Source: Candidatus Tayloriibacteriota bacterium (GTDB lineage Bacteria > Patescibacteriota > Minisyncoccia > Phycocordibacterales > PALSA-1337). From it: a stretch of 31,644 nt of DNA. The notes beneath the pieces were generated by a model. It saw only the letters and a program-made list of their open reading frames with translations. It was not told the origin of the DNA and searched no databases. Below, one piece after another: positions 25,056 through 31,644 of the stretch (the stretch's first letter is position 1; the number at the start of each line of letters is the position of its first letter). A program made the translations under genes and the position numbers. The DNA is taken from positions 1 through 31,644 of the forward strand of contig JAPLZH010000076.1 of NCBI GenBank assembly GCA_026395105.1, read 5' to 3'.

Positions 25056-25081
25056 AAAAAGGAGCGAGTGCGCTCCTTTTT
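25056..25081. terminator. Bidirectional intrinsic terminator
   Basis: AAAAAGGAGCG (25056-25066) pairs with CGCTCCTTTTT (25071-25081) around AGTG. A- and T-runs flank both sides, so it serves the plus-strand metallo-beta-lactamase gene and the minus-strand rpmB gene. Confidence 0.88.
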
Positions 25082-25115
25082 CCGGCTTTTTAATTATTTT
25101 TTGGAAACGGCCTAA

Positions 25116-25361
25116 TTATTTGATGATTCCGGCCTTTTTCAAAGTCTGGAAAGCGCCGTTTTTATTAATAGTCTTAATAGCTCTCGTAGAAAGTGTTAAA
25201 AAGAAAGTCTTTTTAAGTTCCGGAACGTAAACTCTCTTTTTCTGAAGATTTGGATACTTTCGAACTTTGCCTGTAGGGTTATACTGAGTAGCACGCGTAC
25301 GGTTTGAGTACCCGCCTCCGACTATTGAACCCTTTTTTGTTACTGCGCAGATTTTTGCCAT
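25116..25361 (-). CDS. rpmB: 50S ribosomal protein L28
   Basis: bL28 is a structural protein of the large ribosomal subunit. The 81-residue protein starts MAKICAVTKKGSIVGG and has the family segment GYSNRTRATQYNP and a C-terminal LSTRAIKTINKNG. Length is normal. It has the clearest ribosome-binding site of the window (AAAGG just before the ATG) and thus a leader, unlike its many leaderless neighbours. It is divergent from the site-2 protease gene. Confidence 0.95.
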   Translation of the reverse strand: MAKICAVTKKGSIVGGGYSNRTRATQYNPTGKVRKYPNLQKKRVYVPELKKTFFLTLSTRAIKTINKNGAFQTLKKAGIIK

Positions 25362-25413
25362 ACCTTTAAGTTAGTGGTATGTATGCTATCATATATAGTA
25401 ATAAACGCAAATT

Positions 25414-26022
25414 ATGGAGATAAATTTCATCATTGGTATAGCAGTTTTAATAATGTCGGTCGTCATTCACGAACTGTCGCATGGATATGTGGCAAATATT
25501 TGTGGTGACCCTACAGCAAAGCATCAGGGCCGTTTAACCCTTAATCCTATTCGTCATTTAAGCCTTTGGGGATCGGTAATAGTGCCTTTTATATTCATCT
25601 TATCTGGAACTGGTATAGTTTTAGGCTGGGCAAAGCCGGTGGAAATAAATCCATATAATTTCAAAAATAGAAGGTGGGGAGAATTTTTCACTGCGCTCGC
25701 TGGACCACTTTCGAATATTATAATGGCGCTTCTATTTGTTCTCATATTAAGAACACTCGAAACTAGTCTATCATCTAAATTTATAGAGTTCGGAATAATA
25801 GTTATTTATACAAATATTACATTAGCCGTGTTTAACCTCGTTCCTGTACCGCCCCTCGACGGTTCAAAACTGCTTTTTACCCTATTTCCTAAATTTTTCG
25901 AAAAAATAAGGGTTTATTTAGAAAGATATTTCCTAGTATTCGTCATGATTTTCGTCGTTTTATTCTGGGATATTATTTCTCCCATTATTCCTAAAATAGT
26001 GCTCTGGTTACTGGGGAATTAA
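25414..26022 (+). CDS. Site-2 protease family membrane metalloprotease
   Basis: Intramembrane zinc proteases of this family cut transmembrane segments, often of regulators; the substrate here is unknown. The 202-residue protein has the zinc motif HELSH (19-23) in the first helix and NLVPVPPLDGSK with Asp149 as third ligand. LAGPLSNI (95-102) is the family signature between them. It is the short group without PDZ or CBS domains, with about five helices. The gene stands alone between the rpmB and rpsL promoters. Confidence 0.92.
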   Translation: MEINFIIGIAVLIMSVVIHELSHGYVANICGDPTAKHQGRLTLNPIRHLSLWGSVIVPFIFILSGTGIVLGWAKPVEINPYNFKNRRWGEFFTALAGPLSNIIMALLFVLILRTLETSLSSKFIEFGIIVIYTNITLAVFNLVPVPPLDGSKLLFTLFPKFFEKIRVYLERYFLVFVMIFVVLFWDIISPIIPKIVLWLLGN

Positions 26023-26070
26023 GGTAGAGCTCGCTCTTTTGCCTAAAATCTCTTTGAATAAGAGGAATAT

Positions 26071-26098
26071 TTGCATTTTTAAGGAGATATAGTATAGT
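26071..26098 (+). promoter_or_regulatory. Promoter of the rpsL-rpsG operon
   Basis: TTGCAT (26071-26076), a 16-bp spacer and TATAGT (26093-26098) form a good promoter. The start near 26105 leaves a leader of about 48 nt before the GTG of rpsL. Confidence 0.55.
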
Positions 26099-26152
26099 CA
26101 TATACACGCTTTATAGCTGAAGCTTATTAATATTGTAATTTCTTAAAGACAA

Positions 26153-26569
26153 GTGCCTACTATAAACCAACTCATAAAAAGAAACAGAACAAAGCTTACG
26201 AGTAAGCCTAAGTCTGTTGCCCTACGCAGAAGTTTTAATGCTTTGAAAAACCGACCAAAGTTTTTCCCAGCTCCTTTTAAAAGAGGTGTTTGCGTAAAGG
26301 TTACGACAAAGACTCCTAAGAAGCCTAACTCAGCTATAAGAAAAATCGCTAGGGTTCGTTTGACGAACGGAATGGAAGTGACTGCATATATTCCAGGAAT
26401 GGGACATAATCTACAGGAACACTCGGTCGTTCTCCTTAGAGGAGGACGTGTTAAGGACGTCGGTCTACGCTATCAGGTAGTCAGAGGAAAGCTCGATGCC
26501 GGTGGAGTAGAAACTAGAAGAAAAGGTCGTAGTCAATACGGCACTAAACAGCCTAAAGCAGCTAAATAA
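26153..26569 (+). CDS. rpsL: 30S ribosomal protein S12
   Basis: uS12 sits at the decoding centre and is the classical streptomycin-resistance target. The 138-residue protein has the conserved KRGVC, TKTPKKPNSAIRKIARVRLTNG and GHNLQEHSVVLLRGGRVKD. Two oddities: about 13 extra residues before KRGVC (FNALKNRPKFFPAP region), and the normally invariant DLPGVRY loop is DVGLRY, one residue shorter and lacking the Pro. The start is GTG at 26153, giving the typical MPTINQL. It is the first gene of the str-type cluster, followed by rpsG 6 bp later. Confidence 0.95.
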   Translation: MPTINQLIKRNRTKLTSKPKSVALRRSFNALKNRPKFFPAPFKRGVCVKVTTKTPKKPNSAIRKIARVRLTNGMEVTAYIPGMGHNLQEHSVVLLRGGRVKDVGLRYQVVRGKLDAGGVETRRKGRSQYGTKQPKAAK

Positions 26570-26575
26570 AATCCC

Positions 26576-27046
26576 ATGCGAAGACCTATAAAAAATCGAA
26601 ATATAGCAGGCCCAGACCTAGTCTATAAAAATGATAAAATCGGAAAGCTCATTAACTACGTTATGCTTTCTGGAAAGAAAAACACAGCTAGAACAGTAGT
26701 TTATGCTGCTGTTGATCAGATAAAGGAAATAGCAAAGGTAGAAAATCCTGTAGAAATACTAGAAACTGCCCTAAAGAATGTTTGCCCTCTTATGGAAGTG
26801 CGCTCACGAAGAGTCGGCGGTGCTAACTATCAGGTTCCTCGTGAAGTTCGTCCAGAGAGACAGCTAGCCCTCGGAATGAAGTGGATTATAGAGGCAGCTC
26901 GCGGAAAGAAGGGAAAGCCGATGCATATGAAATTAGCCGAAGAAATCATCGGAGCTTCTAAGAATGAAGGCGAAGCAGTAAAGAAGCGCGAAAACACTCA
27001 TAAAATGGCCGAAGCAAACAAGGCATTCGCACACTTTGCTTGGTAA
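26576..27046 (+). CDS. rpsG: 30S ribosomal protein S7
   Basis: uS7 nucleates assembly of the 30S head and contacts the E-site tRNA. The 156-residue protein has the normal length and the family features MRRPIKNR, EVRSRRVGGANYQVPREV and a C-terminal ENTHKMAEANKAFAHF. It starts 6 bp after rpsL and has no Shine-Dalgarno sequence, suggesting translational coupling. A strong terminator follows, separating it from fusA, which in most bacteria is cotranscribed. Confidence 0.95.
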   Translation: MRRPIKNRNIAGPDLVYKNDKIGKLINYVMLSGKKNTARTVVYAAVDQIKEIAKVENPVEILETALKNVCPLMEVRSRRVGGANYQVPREVRPERQLALGMKWIIEAARGKKGKPMHMKLAEEIIGASKNEGEAVKKRENTHKMAEANKAFAHFAW

Positions 27047-27080
27047 TCTACTGGAAAATATAAGCGGAAAAATGATAATC

Positions 27081-27108
27081 AAAAAGACCTTAAAATAAGG
27101 TCTTTTTT
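27081..27108 (+). terminator. Intrinsic terminator after rpsG
   Basis: AAAAAGACCTTA (27081-27092) pairs with TAAGGTCTTTTT (27096-27107) around AAA and ends in six T. It is the end of the rpsL-rpsG transcript. Confidence 0.88.
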
Positions 27109-27155
27109 GATAAAATCTTTATGAATTTTTCATTATTTCTTTAGAACTTTTTTAT
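27109..27155 (+). repeat. Repeat copy B, left arm of the hairpin deleted
   Basis: This 47-bp segment matches copy A at 21877-21945 except for one base change and a 22-bp gap. The missing part is one unit of the direct repeat ATGAA plus the bases between the two ATGAA units, which removes the left arm of the hairpin. Without it the segment cannot fold as copy A does. It sits directly after the rpsG terminator and before the toxin-antitoxin promoter. Confidence 0.72.
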
Positions 27156-27229
27156 CAGAATTTTATCGGTCGAATGCTAAAATGCGTGGGTCGAAAAAGT
27201 TTTAATATATTAAAAGAGTGTTCGGGGAG

Positions 27230-27258
27230 TTGTCGGCTGTAATACAATTTGTTACAAT
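27230..27258 (+). promoter_or_regulatory. Promoter of the toxin-antitoxin pair, leaderless spacing
   Basis: TTGTCG (27230-27235), a 17-bp spacer and TACAAT (27253-27258), whose end is 6 nt before the ATG at 27265. Ribbon-helix-helix antitoxins usually bind and repress such promoters; no clear operator repeat is seen. Confidence 0.6.
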
Positions 27259-27264
27259 AGTCGT

Positions 27265-27489
27265 ATGAGAACGATTGTAAATATTTCAATGCCAGCAGAT
27301 CTAAAAAAAGAAGTAGATATGGCTATAAAAGAGGGTAAATACGCTTCCACTAGCGAATTTTTTCGCGTTCTTATAAGAATGTGGAAGGATTATCGTCTAC
27401 TTTCTGAATTAAGAGAAAGCGAAAGGGAATTTAAAGCTGGAAAAGGAAAGATTTTAACACTCAAAGAACTTCGTCGATATAGAAGTTGA
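27265..27489 (+). CDS. Ribbon-helix-helix antitoxin (ParD/CopG-like)
   Basis: The 74-residue protein begins with the DNA-binding strand and helices of a ribbon-helix-helix protein (RTIVNISMPADLKKEVDMAI, then TSEFFRVLIRMW). The charged C-terminal part (residues 48-74) would wrap the toxin. In type II systems such proteins neutralise the toxin and repress their own operon. The TGA stop overlaps the TTG start of the next gene, the usual arrangement for coupled translation. Confidence 0.8.
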   Translation: MRTIVNISMPADLKKEVDMAIKEGKYASTSEFFRVLIRMWKDYRLLSELRESEREFKAGKGKILTLKELRRYRS

Positions 27490-27719
27490 AAATAAAACAC
27501 AGCTCTAGGTTTCTAAAGAATTATAGTAAATTACCTAAGAATATTCAGATTCTCTCTAATAATAGTTCTAAGTTAAAAATGCATAAATTATCTGGAAAAT
27601 ATGAAGGTTTCTTGGCTTTTTCTATTAATTACAAATATAGAATAATGTTAAAGTATGAAAATTCAGACACGGCTTTATTCTATAATATAGGGGATCACGA
27701 CATCTACTATAGAAATTAA
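27486..27719 (+). CDS. RelE/ParE-superfamily toxin
   Basis: The 77-residue protein shows the short RelE/ParE fold pattern: HSSRFLKNYSKLPKNIQ near the start, HKLSGKYEGFLAFSINYKYRIMLKY in the middle, and a GDHDIYYRN end like the common GxHDxVY. RelE-type members cut mRNA on the ribosome and ParE-type members poison gyrase; the sequence does not settle which. It starts with TTG overlapping the antitoxin stop (TTGA). It is slightly short (77 against about 85-95 residues), with the loss in the helical N-terminal region, so reduced activity cannot be excluded. Confidence 0.75.
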   Translation: MKIKHSSRFLKNYSKLPKNIQILSNNSSKLKMHKLSGKYEGFLAFSINYKYRIMLKYENSDTALFYNIGDHDIYYRN

Positions 27720-27800
27720 AGCTTTTTGCAAAGGAAAATTGGACTTTTTGCCTTAAATGCATTAGGATTACAGCTATTATAGAAAAACATAATAAATAAA

Positions 27801-29945
27801 ATGAACAGAGATTATCCATTAGAAAGAGTAAGAAACTTCGGTATCATCGCACACATCGATGCTGGTAAAACTACCACTTCAGAAAGAGTGCTTTATTATA
27901 CCGGTGAATCGCATAAGATCGGTGAAGTGCATGAAGGAAATACAGTAACTGACTGGATGGAACAGGAAAGAGAGCGTGGAATCACTATTACCGCAGCGGC
28001 GATTACTTGCTTCTGGAACCCTACATACATGGGTAAGGATATATCACAAAAGGTTCGTTTTAATATTATCGATACTCCAGGACACATAGACTTCACAGCT
28101 GAAGTTAAGAGGTCTCTTAGAGTTCTAGACGGAGCTGTAGTCGTTTTCGACGGAGTAGCCGGAGTAGAGCCTCAGTCAGAAACTAACTGGCGTTATGCTG
28201 ATGACGGAAATGTGCCTCGTCTTTGCTTTATAAATAAACTAGATAGAATGGGCGCATCATTCGAGCGTTCATATGCTTCTATTCTAGACAGACTAAATAA
28301 AAGGGCAGTTCGTTTTCAAATTCCTATCGGCCTCGAAGGGGAATTTTCAGGTGTGATAGACCTTCTAAAAATGAAGGCTTTCTTCTTCGAGGGCGAAATG
28401 GGTAAAGATGTTAGAGAAGCAGAAATTCCAGCAGAATACTTAGAAGAGGCAAAGAAATACCATGCCGAATTAGTAGAGAAGGCAGTGGAACATGATGATC
28501 TCCTTATGCAGGCATATTTAGACGGTCAGGAAATTCCTGTCGCTGAATTAAAGAAGGTGATAAGAAAAGCGACTATCGCAAATAAGATCTTCCCAGTCTT
28601 CACTGGTTCTGCCTTGAAAAATAAGGGTGTTCAGCTAGTTCTAGACGCTGTCGTGGATTATCTTCCGTCTCCTCTAGACATGCCTCCTGTTCATGGAATT
28701 GATCCTAATACAAACGAAGCTATTTACCGCCATGCATCAGACGAGGAACCTTTTTCTGCTCTAGCATTTAAACTTCAGAACGATCCATTCGTCGGTCAGC
28801 TAACATTCTTCCGAGTATATTCAGGAAACATAGAGGCTGGAACATATATTTATAATGCCACTACAGGAGAAAAAGAGCGCTTAGGCCGAATAGTTCGACT
28901 TCAGGCGGATAAGAGAGAAGAAGTTAAAGTGGTCTATGCAGGAGAGATCGCAGCGGCTGTCGGTCTTAAGAGTGCAAAAACTTCTCACACTTTCTGTGAT
29001 GAGAATAATGCTATCATTCTAGACCCTATTAAATTCGTTAATCCAGTTATTTCACTACGCGTCGAGCCGAAGACAAAGGCCGATCAGGAAAAGATGGGTA
29101 TGGCACTTAAGAAACTTTCTGATGAAGATCCTACCTTTAAGATTTCTTCAAACTCAGAGACAAATGAAACTATTATTTCTGGAATGGGAGAACTTCACCT
29201 AGAAATCATGGTTGACCGTATGAAGAGAGAATTCGGAGTAGAGGCAAATGTGGGTGAACCGCAGGTCGCTTACAGAGAAACTATTCTAGGAACTGCAGAG
29301 GCTGAACATAAATACATTAAGCAGTCTGGAGGTAAAGGTCAGTACGGTCACGTTAAAATCACTCTTCGTCCTATGCAGGCTATCGCTGAAGGCGAAAAAA
29401 TTCCGAAAAACGTTAGCAGATATGAAGATTTCGAATTCATAGACTCTATTAAAGGAGGAGTTATTCCTCAGGAATTTATTCCTGCAGTAGAGAAGGGAGT
29501 TAAGGAAGCAATGGAGCGCGGAATAGTGGCCGGCTTTAAGATGGTAAACATTTCCTGTGAACTTACATTTGGTTCTTACCATGATGTGGACTCTTCTGAA
29601 ATCGCTTATAAGATCGCTGCATCACAGGCATTCCAGGATGCTTCGAAGCGCGCGAAACCTGTTATTCTAGAACCTATAATGAAACTCGAAGTTACTTTCC
29701 CTGAAAAATTCGTCGGTGATATCACAGGCTCTATCTCATCAAAGAGAGGGCAAATAGAAAGCATGGATGATCGCGGTAATAACATTAAGGTCATTCGTGC
29801 AAAGGTACCATTATCTGAAATGTTCGGATTCACAACACAGCTTCGTTCTATGACAGAAGGTCGTGGAAATTCAAACCTAGAATTTGATCACTATGATGTA
29901 GTGCCAGCAAACGTCGAAAAGGAAATCGTAGAAAAGAAGAAATAA
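27801..29945 (+). CDS. fusA: Translation elongation factor G
   Basis: EF-G drives translocation of tRNA and mRNA on the ribosome using GTP. The 714-residue protein has G1 AHIDAGKT (17-24), RGITITAAA for switch I, DTPGH (91-95), NKLD (145-148), then domains II-V, with the domain IV region GGKGQYGHVKITL and GSYHDVDSSE. Length is normal. A TATTAT at 27775-27780 is a candidate -10 box, giving a leader of about 14 nt rich in A. The usual tuf gene does not follow; instead there is a terminator and an exported protein gene. Confidence 0.97.
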   Translation: MNRDYPLERVRNFGIIAHIDAGKTTTSERVLYYTGESHKIGEVHEGNTVTDWMEQERERGITITAAAITCFWNPTYMGKDISQKVRFNIIDTPGHIDFTAEVKRSLRVLDGAVVVFDGVAGVEPQSETNWRYADDGNVPRLCFINKLDRMGASFERSYASILDRLNKRAVRFQIPIGLEGEFSGVIDLLKMKAFFFEGEMGKDVREAEIPAEYLEEAKKYHAELVEKAVEHDDLLMQAYLDGQEIPVAELKKVIRKATIANKIFPVFTGSALKNKGVQLVLDAVVDYLPSPLDMPPVHGIDPNTNEAIYRHASDEEPFSALAFKLQNDPFVGQLTFFRVYSGNIEAGTYIYNATTGEKERLGRIVRLQADKREEVKVVYAGEIAAAVGLKSAKTSHTFCDENNAIILDPIKFVNPVISLRVEPKTKADQEKMGMALKKLSDEDPTFKISSNSETNETIISGMGELHLEIMVDRMKREFGVEANVGEPQVAYRETILGTAEAEHKYIKQSGGKGQYGHVKITLRPMQAIAEGEKIPKNVSRYEDFEFIDSIKGGVIPQEFIPAVEKGVKEAMERGIVAGFKMVNISCELTFGSYHDVDSSEIAYKIAASQAFQDASKRAKPVILEPIMKLEVTFPEKFVGDITGSISSKRGQIESMDDRGNNIKVIRAKVPLSEMFGFTTQLRSMTEGRGNSNLEFDHYDVVPANVEKEIVEKKK

Positions 29946-29955
29946 TCGTGTAGAT

Positions 29956-29994
29956 ATTAAGCTTGCTTTTAAGTTTATTTCTGATAAGCTTAAT
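29956..29994. repeat. Inverted repeat after fusA
   Basis: ATTAAGCTT (29956-29964) and AAGCTTAAT (29986-29994) are perfect inverted repeats separated by 21 bases. It has no T-run. It could strengthen the fusA 3' end together with the terminator at 30022. Confidence 0.45.
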
Positions 29995-30021
29995 CCACTA
30001 ACCACTCTTTATATAAAAGCC

Positions 30022-30056
30022 AGAACGGGTCCCTTTTTGGGGCGACCTGTTCTTTG
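30022..30056 (+). terminator. Intrinsic terminator of fusA
   Basis: AGAACGGGTC (30022-30031) pairs with GACCTGTTCT (30044-30053), one G-U pair, with more GC pairing across a bulge towards a T-rich loop. TTTG follows. It lies about 75 bp after the fusA stop. Confidence 0.65.
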
Positions 30057-30086
30057 CTTAATAATCATTAAAATTTGTTAAAAATT

Positions 30087-31522
30087 ATGAAAAAAACTTT
30101 ATTAATCGCTATTATTTTTCTCGGACTTATAGTCGGAGTAAGTGGTGCGAAAGCATTAACTTCGGATGAAGTGGAAATGCTTATAACCGTTCTAAATTTA
30201 GATAGTACGAGAGCAGCCACGCTTCGTGGTATGGCTACTACTCCAGCAGTTCGGACGAATTGTTATGTATTTAATCGCAATGTTAAAATAAACGATTCAA
30301 ATCCTGATGTATTAGAACTTACAAAGAGCTTAAAGATTCTCGGATATTTAGAGAGCACTTCTGGAACATTTGATGAAAATGTCGCAGCAGCAGTGTTTAT
30401 AAATGGAACGGTTCACAGGTTCATTCGCCTGACTGGGGATGGGAAATAGACTTAACTAATAAGGGCTCAGCAACAAAGTATATAAAGAGTATTCTTATAC
30501 TTCACAACGCATCTGGTGAAGGATGGTCCACAGAGGGAAGTTCAAATAATCCCCTAGGAAAAGTTCTTCGTTTAGCAGCTATCGCTACTTGCGAAACTTG
30601 CGGAGTGTTTAATCAGTACAATGAAAATATGTCGGTAGCTCTAAATCCAGCTTCTACTAAATCTTTGTATCTATATGGTGAACCTGCTAGCCATACATTC
30701 TCTGGAGGAAAGGCGGTCGTATATTTTACTGATGGTACTTCTATGACGGTCGTTATTCCAGCTTCTAGTTTAACTCCAAGTTTGACTACCACAACTAAGT
30801 CGTTCACTGGCTTAACAGTAACTTCTCCAAACGGTGGTTCTTATGATTCGACTGGACAATTAAACGTTCAGTGGACTAGTTACGTCGGAGATTTTGATTA
30901 TTATCAAATAATGCTTGGAAATAACATTGCTAATTCAGAAGTAGAGATGGGTGATGGAATGCAAATATCAAAATATCAGAATAGCTATAACACTTTTGCC
31001 ATATCATCATTTGTCGATAAAATCATATCAAATTCCGGAATGAGTAGAGATGTTATCAAGGATGCTTACTATGTTAAGGTTAATGCAGTAAAGTTAGATA
31101 GAGATAGAGTAAGCGGTGGAATTATGAATACTGGAAAAAGTAATATATTCAGCATAAGAAGTCTCGACGTTTATTACTCAGTAAAATCTCCATTAATTAA
31201 TTATGTAACAGTTTCTCAGAATGGGGGAGCGGTGTCTCAGCTACAGCTGGGAAATACCTATTCTATAAAGTGGAATGAAACTAATACGAGCGGGAATACG
31301 CAAGTCACACTTCAGCAAATGGGAAACACTTGGAATACAGTAATGATAATTAGTACACTGAATTCAGTTGGAAACGGTACAAATTCTACAAGCTTTACAA
31401 TGCCAACAAGTTTCTCTCCAGTATCCGGTGCTACATATAAAATCTGGGTTCAGTCAGGTAATGTTGGCGGAGAACAGATGGTAAGCTTTGCAAATACTTC
31501 TGTGAGAACTAGCTACCTTTGA
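30087..31522 (+). pseudogene. Exported protein with PG-binding-like and Ig-like domains, split by a frameshift
   Basis: The first frame (ATG 30087, or TTG 30075, to 30449) holds a signal peptide (MKKTLLIAIIFLGLIVGVSG) and the start of a peptidoglycan-binding-like motif: DVLELTKSLKILGYL, then GTFDENVAAAV. The domain should continue as AAVxxFQ. The matching continuation, VYKWNGSQVHSPDWGWEIDL, is in a second frame open from 30377 to the TGA at 31520-31522, so the shift lies near 30393-30400. The second part has beta-sandwich domains with the PNGGSY...NVQWTS and QNGG...YSIKWNET patterns common in surface proteins of these bacteria. No classical slippery site is seen, so mutation or an assembly error is more likely than programmed frameshifting. 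A sequence just after may mark IS30 insertion. Confidence 0.65.
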
Positions 31523-31573
31523 AGTAGGACAGTAGAATTAATGTATTAACAAAATAATTAATTTAATTGTCAT

Positions 31574-31644
31574 ATGAAATATCATCATTTGTCTTTTGGA
31601 GAGAGGTTTTGTATTGAGAAAATGTATAGCGCAGGATCTGCAAT
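31574..31644 (+). mobile_element. IS30-family transposase, N-terminal end (runs off the window)
   Basis: The first 23 residues, MKYHHLSFGERFCIEKMYSA and on, match the helix-turn-helix start of IS30-family transposases (MxYxHLSxxERxxIxxxxxxGxS). The ATG at 31574 is preceded by TTTAAT ending 6 nt upstream, the same spacing as at host genes. The left end of the element must lie between 31522 and 31574, but the terminal repeat cannot be fixed without the right end. Confidence 0.65.

Noticed and set aside
30390..30402. Programmed -1 frameshift in the exported protein
   Set aside because: No X-XXY-YYZ slippery heptamer is found in the right frame and no strong downstream hairpin or pseudoknot is evident.
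1..31644. CRISPR arrays, tRNA or rRNA genes
   Set aside because: I saw no regularly spaced direct repeats, no cloverleaf with a TTCRA arm, and no conserved rRNA segments. A weak or unusual tRNA could be missed by eye.

Overview
The window looks like chromosomal DNA of a Candidate Phyla Radiation bacterium, most likely a Parcubacteria (Paceibacteria) lineage. Evidence: AT-rich DNA; tightly packed genes; a signal-peptide protein with GWxW repeats directly ahead of type IV pilus genes; a trigger factor without its PPIase domain; a ComEC split into two genes; very few Shine-Dalgarno sequences; and PNGG-type surface domains. TAA, TAG and TGA all end genes here, so the code is standard bacterial, not the UGA-recoded code of Gracilibacteria/SR1. 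No gene-free stretch exceeds 300 bases.

Layout. (1) 1-222: the tail of an unknown gene and a hairpin, then rsmE (+). (2) 1039-6387, minus strand: nusA and hppA (membrane pyrophosphatase), then after a strong hairpin and a new promoter two small membrane or exported proteins and a short trigger factor. (3) 6570-16551, plus strand: one continuous run of a GWxW surface protein, pilB, pilC, three prepilin-like proteins (one with a large extracellular region), then tpiA and pgk, ending in a terminator. (4) 16755-18792: a type II restriction-modification pair. The methyltransferase is intact; the endonuclease carries an in-frame amber codon. (5) 18795-20997: HIT protein (-) and recJ (+), fired from one symmetric promoter. 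(6) 21037-25035: rnhA with an extra C-terminal domain, the ComEC channel, Fe/Mn superoxide dismutase (-), and the ComEC metallo-beta-lactamase part. (7) 25116-29945: rpmB (-), a site-2 protease, then rpsL-rpsG, a RelBE/ParDE-like toxin-antitoxin pair, and fusA. (8) 30075-31644: a frameshifted exported protein and the start of an IS30-type transposase running off the edge.

How it works together. PilB/PilC/prepilins with ComEC and RecJ would fit pilus-linked DNA uptake and processing, a common theme in these small fermentative cells; this is inference. TPI and PGK supply lower glycolysis, and the membrane pyrophosphatase can turn pyrophosphate into an ion gradient.

The most striking signal is regulatory: seven transcription-unit starts (rsmE, the GWxW gene, HIT, recJ, rnhA, comEC, the antitoxin) have a TANNNT -10 box ending exactly 6 nt before the start codon, so transcription should begin at or next to the first base of the start codon. 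Leaderless mRNA may be the default for many genes here. The nusA gene is the contrast: consensus TTGACA-N17-TATGAT and a leader holding a terminator-like hairpin.
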